A stretch of 64,000 nucleotides of DNA from the NCBI RefSeq assembly GCF_963678635.1, contig NC_087062.1, forward strand, positions 74,948,349-75,012,348, read 5' to 3'. The notes beneath the pieces were generated by a model. That model saw nothing but the letters and a program-made list of their open reading frames with translations. It made no database searches and was not told the DNA's origin. This DNA is from Symsagittifera roscoffensis. Lineage: Eukaryota > Xenacoelomorpha > Acoela > Convolutidae. The translations under genes were made by a program, and so were the position numbers. Below are positions 23,901-43,077 of this stretch, one piece after another. How positions within the stretch are numbered: the first letter of the stretch is position 1; the number at the start of each line of letters is the position of its first letter.

Positions 23901-26900
23901 CAGCTATGGACTGTTCAGACGCATGACTGGTATTCTTGGACGACCAGAAATAGTTTTGGAAGGTTCGATAATATCTTGAAAGACTTATTTTCTGAACGCT
24001 GAGCTCATCTTTTCAGAGATTTTTGAAAATGAAAACATTTTCAAATTACTTTATGAAATCAGCAGTAACCTTTTGCTAGGCAAGGTGCACAGAAAGTTGA
24101 AACCGCTGTAATCGATGACAAAAATGTTAGAGAAAAAGTTATTTTATTCGAAAGCTTCATGATCGGTGTTGTGAATATCCGCTCATTTCATTTTTTTCGG
24201 GGAAAAAATCTAAAATCTGTTCATGTTCTTTTATTAAGAGTCGATGAATGTAGTTCAAACTCTTATAAAGGTCTTGTTGTATTATTTTGTTCTTTCGTCA
24301 GGAAAAGTCTAGAAATTTTTTCAGGCTCGATTTACTTTTTGGCGGTTTCGTTAGACTTTTGATTTCTTTTTAAGTTCAGTTCCTTTCCTTTGCTAACGGA
24401 ATGCTAACTCCACTAGCGAATAGCAGAAGTGTAAAGCTCACAAAATTGTGGTCGACTTCTTTTTTCATAAACAGACTTTAATTTTCTGAATTTCCGACGG
24501 AAAAAAAATAATCCTTTTGATTTGAGAGTCGATGAATGTACTTGAGACTCTTATAAAGGTCCTGGTGATTTTTTTTCAGGAAAAGTCAAATTTTTTTTAC
24601 CTTCAAATTTACTTTTTCGCAAATTAAACATTTACATATTGATCCAGCTTTCTCAAATTGGTTTAAACTTATCAAAAAAGTCAATCATAAATTGTTCTAG
24701 AAAATTAAAGAGCTTAAAGGGCATCTATTTTTTTCTTTTAAAATCGAAAGTTAAGATTGTTTTCAAAAACAAGTCAATATTTTTTTTCTATTTACTTGCG
24801 TTCATTGTCTCTTTTCCAACTGTCTGTTGGTTATGTTCCTTTTATGCAATTAGACGTTTCTTTTTCTTGTTGCTCGTATTAAATTCCCTTTCAAATTGGA
24901 GGGGGGGGGGGCAAAAAACGCTCTCCAAAAAGTGTTAAGAGATCAAAATAGAGTTTCTCTCAAAAGAAGGTCAAGAGTTGCCGTATCTTGGCCGTTCTTG
25001 CGCCGCATGTTGTACAGATTGCGTCCTCAAATGCACTCTGAAAATATATCGGGAGATATTCTAGTATGGAGTTTAGTTTTGCCGTTGATGGCGGTTTGGT
25101 TTGACTTTTGATTTCTTTTTAAGTTAAGTTCCTTTCCTTTGCTAACGGAATGCTAACTCCACTTGCGAAAAGCAGAAGTGTAAAGGTCACAAAATTGTGG
25201 TCGACTTCTTTTTTCATAAATAGACTTTAATTTTCTGAATTTCCGGCGGAATAAAAATAATCCTTTTGATTTGAGAGTCGATGAACGTACTTGAGACTCT
25301 TATAAAGGTCCTGGTGATTTTTTTCGGGAAAAGTCAAATTTTTTTACCTCCAAATTTACTTTTTCGCAAATTAAACATTTACATATTGATCCAGCTTTCT
25401 CAAATTGGTTTAAACTTATCAAAAAAGTCAATCATAAATTGTTCTAGAAAATCAAAGAGCTTAAAGGGCATCTATTTTTTTCTTTTAAAATCGAAAGTTA
25501 AGATTTTTTTCAAAAACAAGTCAATGTTTTTTTTTCTATTTACTTGCGTTCATTGTCTCTTTTCCAACTGTCTGTTGGTTATGTTCCTTTTATGCAATTA
25601 GACGTTTCTTTTTCTTGTTGCTCGTATTAAATTCCCTTTCAAATTGGAGGGGGGCAAAAAACGCTCTCCAAAAAGTGTTAAGAGAGCAAAATAGAGTTTC
25701 TCTCAAAAGAAGGTCAAGAGTTGCCGTATCTTGTACAGTAGCGGATTTAGGGGGGTGGACGCCCCTCTATAAGGGATTGGACCCCCTGCCGACCCAAAAT
25801 GTCCCCCTTGTACTGTTTTGAGATATCCATTTTTCGCTGACTGACCCTAAAATTTTTCTAAAGGCGCCTTTGGCGCCAATCTATACTAATTTTGAGGGGG
25901 TAGCGCGCGCCGAAAAAACGCGATTCTTTTGTCTGAATTTTCCAAAAAGTGCATAAAAACGCTTTTTTTAGCCCGTTTTTTTGTAAAAGTTGCCTGCGGC
26001 GCAGAAAATTTGGTCAAATTAGGGTCTCTAATAGTGATTTGGGAGAGCTCAGAAAATTATTTTGGTCGACCTAAAAATCTAGATCCGTGCCTGACACTAT
26101 TCATTCGATCAATGAGTTTTTTTGCATGTCATTTAAGGGTGTGAACAAATTTGTAAAATCGCAAACTTTTTTTCTTGTTTGACTTTAAACAATTTTTTTC
26201 TGAAGTCCCGTTGATCGACCTTCAACTTGCTGCTCGCCTAAGTGATTATGAAGCTAGGCTAGTTCTGTTGTCGACCTAATAGTTCAAACAACCATACAGG
26301 TTTAGCTCAGGCGTTGGAAGAAAGAAAGAAAAAAATTTATTTCTCCAAATCATTTCACAGTAGCAATTTTCAATAAAAACAAGGATAGCCGGTTACTGTG
26401 CAAGTAGCACAGAATTTTCCGACCACAGTCTTACAAAATACAAAAATGTTTTCTCGAACTGGTGTCGTTTTTTTTCTGCATGTTGTGATTAAAAAACTTG
26501 AACGAAATAATAGAACTTAGGCATATTTGAGAGTCATAGTAAAATAAGTCGATTGGAAAACAGTTTTTGAAGAACAATGACTAGAAAAGCGAAAAAATAA
26601 TAATTTTTTGCGAAATTTTTTTGATTTTTCAACTTTTTAATTCCCAAAATTGCTCTAAAACTCCAAAAACTACCTTTACTTCAGTAAAACTAAGTTTTCA
26701 CGGCTTAAATTAAGCTTAAATAAGCTATTGCAATTGCTAACTACCTTACTAATGAGCTCGAAATTACCCTGTCCGATGATTGTTTGTGGTTGCTGATTTT
26801 GAGTGGAAAACAAAAAAATGAGGAAAAAAATTAAAACAGACCCGAATACAAAGTTCCTCCCCATTTTTAATGGTCTGAACAATAACAGCACAGAAAATAA

Positions 26901-29900
26901 TTGCACGTTACTTTACGGAAGGGGGTTTGGAGAGAACAGACTACGGGAAAATGTCCACTTTTCAGTCTGCCTCATGATACTTAATTATGCATGGTCAACG
27001 TTTTTCATTTTTTTCGACTTAATTTTTTTTTAGTTGGTTGTATTTGTTTTTTTTTAATATTTAGGTTGTATCGCAAGTGGTGCGAAGCTACGCTTTGCCT
27101 CTGTGCGAGAGTTTGCGGTCAATCTTATCTCAATTGGTTTAATTGTAACGAAATCTGAGTAGAAGGTTCCTCATTTACCTTACACAATAAGTTTCCCTAT
27201 TTCAATTTTAACGTTGCACCCTTTTAGTCTCACTAAGAACGATAAAGTGAATTTGAGTCTTTGAACGCCTTTGCACGTTACTTTACAGAAGGAGGTTTGG
27301 AGAGAACAGACAACGGGAAAATGTCCACTTTTCAGTCTGCCTTATGATACTTAATTATGCATTGTCAACGTTTTTCATTTTTTTTCGACTTAATTTTTTT
27401 TTAGTTGGTTGTATTTGTTTTTTTTTTAATATTTAGGTTGTATCGCAAGTGGTGCGAAGCTACGCTTCGCCTCTGTGCGAGAGTTTGCGGTCAATTTTAT
27501 CTCAATTGGTTTCATTGTAACGAAATCTGAGTAGAAGGTTCCTCATTTACCTTACACAATAAGTTTCCCTATTTCAATTTTAACGTTGCACCCTTTTAGT
27601 CTCACTAAGAACGATAAAGTGAATTTGAGTCTTTGAACGCCTTTGCTCAAAATTTGTTTCAAAGTTTTTTAAATTATACATTTTACAGGTAGTGCTTCTG
27701 AAAAAGGCCCCTGGACCGAGTTCCACTTCCTCTACAAGCCCGGGAACCTCTCTGCCCCTCCCCCCTGGGTGGCACCCCACCAGCCCCGTTTGGATTGGCA
27801 GATGTGGTTCGCAGCTCTCTCTACTCCCGAGTTCACCACCTGGTTCAAAACTCTGGCGTTCCGCATTTTGACCGGACAGCCGGAAGTTTTGGCTCTGATG
27901 GATGCGAAGTCAAACATTAAGTTCAAAGAGCCGCCGCTCTATATTCGAGCAGTGAAGTACAAGTTAGTAGCATTTGTAATAATTGAAATCCAGAATAGCT
28001 CAAATGAGATCCTAACAAAGCACGACAAACATTTTCTAATCTTGCAGTCTTTTCGCAGTTATTTAAAAAAAAATAGTAATCCTATTTTGGTCGACACGCT
28101 ACTGTAGCAAATGCTATTTATCATTGATCCAACTGAATTTGATTTTTCTTTTGAGCTCTAAATGCCATCGCCTTCTTTTGTAGAAACATTGTTGGATCAT
28201 TTAATATAAAAAGTTGAATAACAGCCTTCAGGAAGCGGCTGGTTTTTGTAATTTAAACTTCAATTACCAACTCGGTTAATAATTTCACTCTAATGGTAAT
28301 CTTCGAACACAGGTTATCATGTTTGAGATCTTAAGAGAATCTGCTAAACATTTGCATGCCATGTGGAGAAAGTTGGAAGTTTATTTTGAACTATTAAATT
28401 TCTGACTATCATGCTGTTTTGTTCTGAACTTTTTGCGACCTTTTGTAATCAATTGGACCGCCCTCTGGATACTTGTGTAGCTGTTGTGTTATATTGGAGT
28501 ATATTCAGAATGCTCTGACTGTTAATCTTTGCTAAAAGTAAAAATAGCCGCTGGTTGAGCCAGTTGCACAGATTGTTCCGACCGCAATGATTTTTCAATT
28601 AAACAAATCAAAAATCAAGTGTCAATGAACAAAGTGAAGATACTTATTTAGGTGGTGGAGTTTTTTCGTGTTTTTTTCCAGGCAGAAAATTTGTTGTCTA
28701 TATTCGATTTTTTTTTCTCGTGGTATGACGTTTGGTTTAGTTTCAGTTCAATTCGAATTCATTTGCTTAAAGGAAGGCAAATTACGCTTTTACGCTTTAT
28801 TATAAAAAGTGCAAATGGCGCAAAAATGATGAATTTCTTTGATTTTAAAGATAGATTTTAAATTTTCAGAACGCCCAGGTCGATAAAAAACGCGTCTAGA
28901 TATTCTGGAAGCCTTAAGCTGATTACGCCTGCGATAGGCAAGCGTTATCAAACTGCAATATAGATTTTTTCCGGATTAACAACTAGTTTAACAAAATCAG
29001 TTGTATCACTTCTTTTCACTTCTCTTCTCTTCCTTTCTCTTCTTACCTTCTCTTTACACTAGCAATGCTTGTGTTATAGTATGAACTATATTTTTTTCAA
29101 CCTAAGTCGCAAATATTGTTGCGACACCATTATTGTTGCGATGAAATGTGTTCATTTTGAAAGTGTTCGTTTTGATCAATAACCAGCAATTAATTACACC
29201 AATGCTAAGGATATTAGTACAGACTATTATTGTTCCGGCTATCGTTACGAAAGTAGCGGAATCTTTCTGCTCGGGGTGGTTTTTTCCTCAGACAAATTTC
29301 GTCTTTTTAACTAGCTATTTTTGACGGGATTTTTTTTTGTATCACTCAAAAAGTATTGTTGTCCTGAGCTTAATTGCCAATTTGGGAAAATTAACGCGCG
29401 ATGTATTTCGCCCTATTAACGCGTAAGCGGAGATTTAATCCGTCATAGAAATCGTTCCAAAATGGTAGAGGGAAGCTTATTTGCCATAATTGATTTGTTA
29501 TTAGGAGCGAAATTTATCACTTTGTACTTAATATGGCGTGTGGGGTGATGATTTTCAATAAAAATCTCAAATTTAAAAAAAATTCCTTTTTATTTTATTA
29601 CCTTGAGGCTTGTTAGTCGGTTAATTTCTTTTTTATCAAATTGACTGGTACTGTTAATACGTCATAAATAGCGTGCGTCACGTAAGAAGTTTTGTAGACT
29701 GAAAGTTTTACTCATTCAGTTTTTCCCAGTAGCGTTATCGGTCATATTTTTGCTTGTGTATGCAAGTGCAACTTCGCCTCTGTGTAAAATGTTCCAGATT
29801 GCTCCCCCAATGGCCTGGAGGTAGAGCAGTTGCCCTTTTACCTTGAGGTCTGGGGTTCGAGTCGTGGCCGGATCTTGTGTTTTTTTTTCAGTATCAAGAA

Positions 29901-32138
29901 AATTGCGAAAAAAAATCCGAGAAATATGAATTGTTGGTTTTTCGTTTGTTTGCTCAGGTTTTGTCGGCTAAATTACCACAACGGATTTTTCCGGTGTTGA
30001 AGTCAGGTTTATTTGTAATTGCAAGTGCAATTGTTTATTTTCAAGGGGGGACTCGAAAGGTTTCTGAAAAAAATTCATCAAATCTTTTTTTTCGGTTCAA
30101 TTGGTGTCTGCTCTAACATGGGCGTCTTAGTTGCCACATCACTGATTTTTTTTTGCTCTAAACAGCTTTCATTGTAATTGCCTGTGCAATTGTTGTTTAA
30201 GGTGCTTTTTTTGTAAAAAATTGTATTTTTTTCGGCTCAACTTGTGTCTGCTCAAAGATTGTCGGCTTTGTTTCTTTTCATAAGTTTTGTTTTGCTGTTG
30301 CTGATTTAATATTCAAGTGTTTGGCATGTTTGCCTGGAATGAACTTCTATCGAGACATGAAAGTTTATGTGACCTAGTTTATCAAAAAAAATTTCGGCTT
30401 TTTATGTTAGTGTTGTATCGCAAGTGGTGCGAAGCTCCGCTTCACCTCTGTGTAATTTTCCAAAATTTTAAATTGACAAATTTTCGGTTCGTTTTGAGTT
30501 ATTTGGCTTTTTTGGAATTCGGTTAGTTATGCTATATTTGTAATAAATTGCCATCAGATCAGAAAACACGGTAAAAATTTTGAAAAGGATAAGTTAGCTC
30601 AGAATTTAGAGAATATATCGTCTTACACTTGCGAAGCAAAGTCTTATAGTACGAACTTTTTTTCAATCTAAGTCGCAAATGTTGTTGCGACCAAGTCGCA
30701 AATTTTGTTGCGACTTTAAGCAGCAGTATTTGCTGCATTGGTTGGCAATCAGATATTTTGATATTCTGTTGAACCTTTGATATTTTGTTGCACCTTTACA
30801 GCTTATTGATAACATGTGCTTTGCCATTCGATTAGTTATAAGTTTACACATTTGATGCATTTTGAATTTATCAAGTGAACCGAAGAAAGCTATTTGATTC
30901 AAAAAACATTACAGTAATAAATTCTCGGTTTCAGAAATTTTTTAACACAATATATCGCAATTTTTTGAAATGCATATATATACATAATGTGGCGTTAATT
31001 TTTTAACACAATATATCGCAATTTTTTGAAATGCATATATATACATAATGTGGCGTTACAATTTGCGATTTATGACATGCAAAATTGTATGTTTTTGATT
31101 TGATGCTACTTTTGCTGCATCGAATTGGCGATTTTTAGCATATGTAGCTGCGTTTTTGGTGACTGGTTTTTGACGGGTTACGTAGCAGTATTTAGACAAC
31201 CGCGTATTCCTACTCTTCAGTAAGCTGACAAATACTGTATTAACCAATCAGAATGAGACAAGGAAGAAATTAATAAATAATAACTATTTATTTCGAAAGC
31301 TGGCTTTCTCATCTCGATTCTGATTGGTTAATACAGTATTTGTCTGCTTACTGACGAGTTGGAACACGCTGTTGTCTAAATACAGACCGCACTCCTTTTT
31401 GGGGATTATAAGCATCTGTGGCTGAATGGTTCGTGCGTGAGACTCAAATTTGCTAGGTCGCAGATTTTTGCTAATCCGAGTTTTTTGCTTAGCCTCGAGT
31501 TTTTACAAATTCGAGGCTTATTTCTACTTTTTCTTATGTCACTTGATAGAGCTGCTTTTTGGTCGTGTTCTCGCAAGTGTTTGCGAAGCGCAGCTTCGCC
31601 TCTGTGTAAAATGTCTAATTTCTTCATTGTTTTTGTCTAATACACTTATTGGTTTTCTGTCAATCTTTATAGATCTGTTTCCTTAATTAAATCAATTGTG
31701 GTGGCCTTCGGCTTGCTGCCATTCTATATTTGTATTGTATCACAAGTGGTGTGAAGCCCTGCTTTGCCTCTATGTACAACTTCTTTAGACCGGTTCATTA
31801 AATTTTGCAAATTTTGTAGGTATTTCTTCACCAAAGGCAACACTCAGAACTGGTGGAGACGAGAAAAAGAGACCAAACTCTACTTGGACCCTGTCAGTTT
31901 GAAGTCTCCCGCCCTATTGGATCACGTGAACAGAAATAGGATCAAAACTGTGACCCCGCCCCAGTTTTCTGATAAATGGCCGTTCTTGCGCCGCATGTTG
32001 TACAGATTGCGTCCTCAAATGCACTCTGAAAATATATCGGGAGATATTCTAGTATGGAGTTTAGTTTTGCCGTTGATTGCGATGAAACTGGGAAAAGTGT
32101 TTTCTCCAAAGTACCCCGTGAAAATGTATTATATTTGA
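14847..32138 (+). CDS. LMF2: Lipase maturation factor 2-like protein (9 exons)
   Basis: Lipase maturation factors are multi-pass ER membrane proteins; LMF1 is needed for folding and assembly of secreted lipases, and LMF2 is its paralogue. Join 14847-14948, 15158-15323, 18363-18576, 19439-19555, 21871-22036, 22330-22817, 23769-23962, 27689-27962, 31820-32138. Every phase closes, giving about 679 aa (human LMF2 is about 700). Family landmarks in order: [118 protein letters not shown] and [18 protein letters not shown] fits LMF2 better than LMF1. The start at 14847 (GACAGAATGG) matches the family length; an in-frame ATG at 14781 would add 22 residues. Introns 1 and 5 appear to use GC donors. Introns are full of repeats. 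Confidence 0.92.
15158..15323 (+). CDS. LMF2: LMF2 exon 2
   Basis: Acceptor TATTTAG, donor GTACTT. Begins in phase 0 with [17 protein letters not shown], the LMF2 luminal motif. Ends with one base of a split Gly codon. Confidence 0.92.
15370..15600 (+). repeat. Family A fragment in LMF2 intron 2
   Basis: Has the TTTTTTTCAGGAAAAAGTC, AAATTCAAAGAGCTTCAAGG and TTGCGTTTATTGA blocks, with an internal deletion. Confidence 0.55.
15660..16620. other. LMF2 intron 2, remaining sequence
   Basis: AT-rich. A fragment at 15660-15740 (ATCGTTATCAAATCGTAATA, AACAACTAGTTTAACAGAAT) recurs at 28930-29010. At 16327-16343 lies one copy of the GCGAAGC...GCTTCGC repeat hairpin. No coding exon is seen. Confidence 0.5.
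16640..16990 (+). repeat. Family A copy in LMF2 intron 2
   Basis: Diverged copy with TTGTTCTCACTCAAGTGAAA, AAGTGAAGGCAAACTGTG, TATTGATCCAGTTTGCTT and TTAAAGAGCTTTAACG blocks. Confidence 0.55.
17090..17240 (+). repeat. tRNA-derived SINE head in LMF2 intron 2
   Basis: TGTTTGCCGATTGTTAATT is followed by TTGGTGAAGAGGCAAGG (box A-like), CTCGAGGTCACAGGTTCGG (box B-like) and a shortened GGCTTATTTCTACT body. The mariner-like element begins about 20 bp after it. Confidence 0.5.
17261..18034 (-). pseudogene. Decayed mariner/IS630-type transposon in LMF2 intron 2
   Basis: On the - strand, between about 17690 and 17490, the translation reads [20 protein letters not shown], then after stops [14 protein letters not shown]. 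These are the second-Asp and third-acid regions of the DDE/D transposase core (QDGA...HxT and SPDLNxLDxxxWG). In-frame stops after QTVL and before SPDLN kill the frame. Short inverted ends are present: GTGATCAAA at 17260 and TTTGATCAC at 18026-18034. The whole unit is about 775 bp, shorter than a full mariner (about 1.3 kb), so it is internally deleted as well as mutated. It lies antisense to LMF2. Confidence 0.8.
18363..18576 (+). CDS. LMF2: LMF2 exon 3
   Basis: Acceptor TGATTTAG, donor GTTAGT. Encodes [17 protein letters not shown] (membrane helix), [20 protein letters not shown] (helix) and the [20 protein letters not shown] signature. Confidence 0.95.
18577..19438. other. LMF2 intron 3
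   Basis: No conserved repeat or exon is recognised. An imperfect inverted segment around 19305-19370 repeats AAAGTTCTTTCG twice. Confidence 0.5.
19439..19555 (+). CDS. LMF2: LMF2 exon 4
   Basis: Acceptor TTATTTCAG, donor GTAAGT. Encodes [19 protein letters not shown] then [14 protein letters not shown], the core family motif. The Trp codon is split TG|G. Confidence 0.94.
19556..21870. other. LMF2 intron 4, repeat-rich
   Basis: A family C segment at about 20105-20220 (GCAAGTGTCTTGTAATCGGG, CCCCGTAAACAACTTTTC) runs into a tRNA-like head at 20235-20310 (GTTCGAGTCTCGACAGGACC). A GCGAAGC-type hairpin lies at about 21029-21047. Another tRNA-like fragment lies near 21725-21780. No exon is seen. 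Confidence 0.5.
21871..22036 (+). CDS. LMF2: LMF2 exon 5
   Basis: Acceptor TTGTTTTAG. Encodes [20 protein letters not shown] and the helix [19 protein letters not shown], ending SPIK at phase 0. The donor reads AAG|GCAAGA. No GT exists between here and the in-frame TAA, so a GC-AG intron is required. Confidence 0.93.
22330..22817 (+). CDS. LMF2: LMF2 exon 6
   Basis: Acceptor GTTTTTCAG, donor GTATGT. Opens [20 protein letters not shown], then [15 protein letters not shown]. Two further hydrophobic helices follow ([34 protein letters not shown]). Confidence 0.95.
22870..23210 (+). repeat. Family C repeat with tRNA-like head in LMF2 intron 6
   Basis: Begins CCTTGCGATAAGCAAAAGTA, then ATTGCAATCGGGTACTAGAC and AAACAACTTTGTCCACAGAA. 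A tRNA-like segment GAGGTGACGAATACGCCTGG ... TCGGGCTCGAAACTGAC lies at 23020-23070. Relatives occur at 20105, 34840 and 46380. Confidence 0.5.
23769..23962 (+). CDS. LMF2: LMF2 exon 7
   Basis: Acceptor TTTATGATAG, donor GTTCGA. Encodes the helix [17 protein letters not shown], then [20 protein letters not shown] and VLEG, the start of the conserved luminal C-terminal domain. Confidence 0.94.
24341..24990 (+). repeat. Tandem duplication, first copy (family A based)
   Basis: Starts GGCGGTTTCGTTAGACTTTT and ends GTTGCCGTATCTTG. Paired with 25090-25733. It contains a second family A start (AGAGTCGATGAATGTACTTG) and a G run at about 24900, which is longer than in the second copy. Confidence 0.9.
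24991..25089 (+). pseudogene. Exact copy of part of LMF2 exon 9 in intron 7
   Basis: These 99 bases equal 31979-32077 with no mismatch or gap that I can find (101 bases if the shared TG at 24989-24990 is counted). The sense is the same as the gene, and the piece still reads [20 protein letters not shown] onward. It has no splice signals of its own and sits exactly between two tandem repeat copies. Confidence 0.93.
25090..25733 (+). repeat. Tandem duplication, second copy
   Basis: Starts GGCGGTTTGGTTTGACTTTT and ends GTTGCCGTATCTTG, the same ends as 24341-24990. Differences are scattered single bases and homopolymer lengths. Confidence 0.9.
25736..26093. mobile_element. hAT-like MITE
   Basis: Imperfect terminal inverted repeats: CAGTAGCGGATTTAG at the left and CTAGATCCGTGCCTG at the right. 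CAG..CGGAT.TAG is the type of end common in hAT transposons. The inside holds GGCGCCTTTGGCGCC and CCTGCGGCGCAGAAA blocks also found at 47150-47425. No open frame and no matching 8-bp target duplication were found. Confidence 0.7.
26901..27646 (+). repeat. Two tandem copies of a 370-bp unit with SINE hairpin
   Basis: Unit 1 starts 26901 and unit 2 starts 27271, both with TTGCACGTTACTTTAC. The copies are nearly identical. Each carries GTATCGCAAGTGGTGCGAAG followed by the GCTTCGC/GCTTTGC arm. The array ends 42 bp before exon 8. Confidence 0.92.
27689..27962 (+). CDS. LMF2: LMF2 exon 8
   Basis: Acceptor TTTTACAG, donor GTTAGT. Encodes [20 protein letters not shown] then [20 protein letters not shown] and [11 protein letters not shown], the most conserved part of the LMF C-terminal domain. 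Confidence 0.95.
27963..28614. other. LMF2 intron 8, first part
   Basis: AT-rich; no exon or clear repeat is recognised. Confidence 0.5.
28615..28880 (+). repeat. Family A fragment in LMF2 intron 8
   Basis: Starts AAGTGTCAATGAACAAAGTG and holds an AAGGAAGGCAAATTACGC block; diverged. Confidence 0.5.
29066..29230 (+). repeat. Interspersed repeat shared with 7465-7620
   Basis: GCTTGTGTTATAGTATGAAC, AAATATTGTTGCGAC and GATCAATAACCAGCAATTAA blocks appear in the same order as at 7465. A MITE follows directly. Confidence 0.65.
29231..29620 (-). mobile_element. MITE with TGTTCCG(A/G)CT ends, internally deleted copy
   Basis: Left end TGTTCCGGCTATCGTTACG. The inside (GAAAATTAACGCGCGATGTA, CCTATTAACGCGTAAGC, TATGGCGTGTGGGG) is the reverse complement of 44896-45388 with substitutions. 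The right end is eroded near TTAGTCGG (about 29612). No coding capacity. Confidence 0.75.
29800..29880 (+). repeat. tRNA-derived SINE head
   Basis: GGCCTGGAGGTAGAGCAG (box A-like) and GAGGTCTGGGGTTCGAGTC (box B) are well preserved, but the 3' acceptor arm does not pair with the 5' end, so it is not called as a tRNA gene. Confidence 0.6.
30310..30930. other. LMF2 intron 8, SINE-related pieces
   Basis: Holds the hairpin GCGAAGCTCCGCTTCAC at 30429-30445 and a doubled AAGTCGCAAATNTTGTTGCG motif at 30670-30715. No exon is seen. Confidence 0.45.
30940..31060 (+). repeat. Two tandem copies of a 61-bp unit
   Basis: TTTTTTAACACAATATATCG through ACATAATGTGGCGTTA is repeated with 61-bp offset, essentially identical. 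Confidence 0.92.
31183..31388. mobile_element. MITE with about 75-80 bp inverted arms
   Basis: Left arm from about 31186 (CAGTATTTAGACAAC ... AATACTGTATTAACCAATCA) and right arm to about 31385 (TGATTGGTTAATACAGTATT ... GTTGTCTAAATAC) are reverse complements with few mismatches around an AT-rich centre. No open frame. It lies in LMF2 intron 8. Confidence 0.85.
31400..31612 (+). repeat. tRNA-derived SINE with hairpin core
   Basis: Head GTGGCTGAATGGTTCGTGCG and TAGGTCGCAGATTTTTGC; body TTCGAGGCTTATTTCTACTT; then CGCAAGTGTTTGCGAAGCG and AGCTTCGCCTCTGTGTAA. The hairpin GCGAAGC-GCA-GCTTCGC (31583-31599) is perfect in this copy. Confidence 0.7.
31820..32138 (+). CDS. LMF2: LMF2 exon 9 (terminal)
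   Basis: Acceptor TTTTGTAG; TGA stop at 32136-32138. Opens [20 protein letters not shown], matching the family's WWRR motif, and ends [13 protein letters not shown]. Bases 31977-32077 are the source (or copy) of the segment found in intron 7. Confidence 0.92.
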
Positions 32139-32979
32139 TGGCGCGTTTTAAGTAAATATAAAATGTCTACTAGATTGCATTGAAATCAATATGATCTTCA
32201 AGCTAGAGGTTCTTAAGTGCGTTCACTTGTAGAGTAAGCTGGGTACCAATATTGCATATTCATATATAAAACATAAATTATTTTGATGCGCACATTGCCT
32301 CAAAATTGGCTAATATGCGCCTTAAAATTTTAAGGATTCGATTGATCTAAAATGGATGTCATGAAGTTGTACCAAAGGGAGACTCTTTGATGGGGAAAAA
32401 TGGCCATAAATTGAGGGAAGGGGAGGGTTCCCCGAACAAGCTACTGTTCCTTGTTTTTCTGATCAGTTATCGGTCTTGCAATTCTGTTTTTGTTTTTTAA
32501 TACCTGGAAGTTATCTTGAAGATAAATCTTTGGGACCAAAAAAGAAACCTTTGGTCCACAAAGAAACCTTTGGTTCCAATGCATATTGCTATTGCTGGCT
32601 TGATGTTTCTATTTGATTGTGTCTAATGCTTTAATATTTATAAATATGCTTGTTGTTTGATACAGCGAATCGTGAGATTAAATTTGTTAAGATTTAATAC
32701 TTGGGCTAAAAGTTGTTTGCCCATAATACCATTGTTGATTTTCTCTTCGAGAATTGAAACTACGTAATGTATGTTTTACGCTCTCACAATTCATTACTTG
32801 CAAACCTGTCTGAGTTTAATTGAACATGTCCTTAAATTTAATTTCAGATTGATGGTTAGGTGACCGGCATTGATGTTGTTGAAAATAATCTGTAGCTAGA
32901 GCCAAAATTGTCCAAAAAAATCAGCGCGACGTGACTTTTATTATAATATCCAGTGAATTGATTTGTTCATAACGCAGTT
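32139..32979. other. LMF2-ARP3 intergenic region
   Basis: 841 bp between the LMF2 stop and the ARP3 start codon. It must hold the LMF2 3' end and the ARP3 promoter and 5' UTR. A TTTAATTTCAG at about 32838-32848 could be the acceptor of a 5' UTR intron. No TATA box can be called. Confidence 0.5.
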
Positions 32980-42272
<9,293 letters not shown>

Positions 42273-43075
42273 ATGGAAAAATCGAGATATTTGAATTGAA
42301 ACAAATCAGAACTGGAAAGGAACTAACCCGTATATTATGCAGTCATGCTCGTGATTCAATGACTGTGTGTATATCGATCCAATATTTAATATACACTTAA
42401 ATTGTACAAATTTCTAAGTCATACTGGACTTTGTGAGGTGCTTTATTTTCGCTTGAATTTGATATTATGAAACTGCGCTTCATATTAGAGTTGTTTATTT
42501 TCTATGTCTATGCCATGATTTCTAATTTTTCAAAATCAATTCTGAACTACACATTTTTTCAAGAGTACATTTTGATATTCAACTATCGAAGGATTTTTAA
42601 AGTATGTATTTAAAACATGGAAGTTACCAGACGCTTCGCGCTATTCTGTTTTTCATTAAAAGCCGTAAAAACTCCGATTTTTACCAAAAACAGATGAATT
42701 TACTTGTGATATGCAGTCTGATTTGATATCCTTCAAAAGTCTGCACAACCTTCACTTAGACATTGACTCGAAGAAAGCTTTCATCTCGTGTTTTTTTTCT
42801 AATCAAAACAACTTTTCAAGGGTAGGCCTGATATCAGCCCTGTATCTAGGATTTTGCGAGTTTTCCCAAAACACTATAAAAAGCATATGGTGCCAGAGTT
42901 ATCTGCGATGTTCGCTGTATTTCGAAAAAAAGGTTGCAAATGCCGTCATACGGTTTGAGCGCATTCCCGCCTGATTTTTTTGCGACAAAAATGCTCGAAC
43001 ACAAATTTAACGGTTCGTCGACATAAAATTGATGATGCATGAAAATGTAGAAAGGGGGAAGTTTCTAGGTTGGTT
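42273..43075. other. ARP3 3' flank, nothing recognised
   Basis: No clear polyadenylation signal or coding frame. Confidence 0.45.
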
Positions 43076-43077
43076 GA

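Larger units (their letters stand above)
23963..27688. other. LMF2 intron 7, duplications and MITE
   Basis: A 3.7-kb intron almost wholly made of repeats: a family A copy from about 24220, a 645-bp tandem duplication with an exon-derived filler, a hAT-like MITE, and a 370-bp tandem pair ending 42 bp before exon 8. Parts are listed separately. Confidence 0.7.

Noticed and set aside
24896-25111. A second lipase-maturation-factor gene
   Set aside because: Only 99-101 bases match LMF2 exon 9, and exactly. No splice sites or further homology surround them. It is a pasted fragment.
25728-26101. 8-bp target-site duplication around the hAT-like MITE
   Set aside because: The bases flanking the two ends do not match; the left flank may have been altered by the tandem duplication event.
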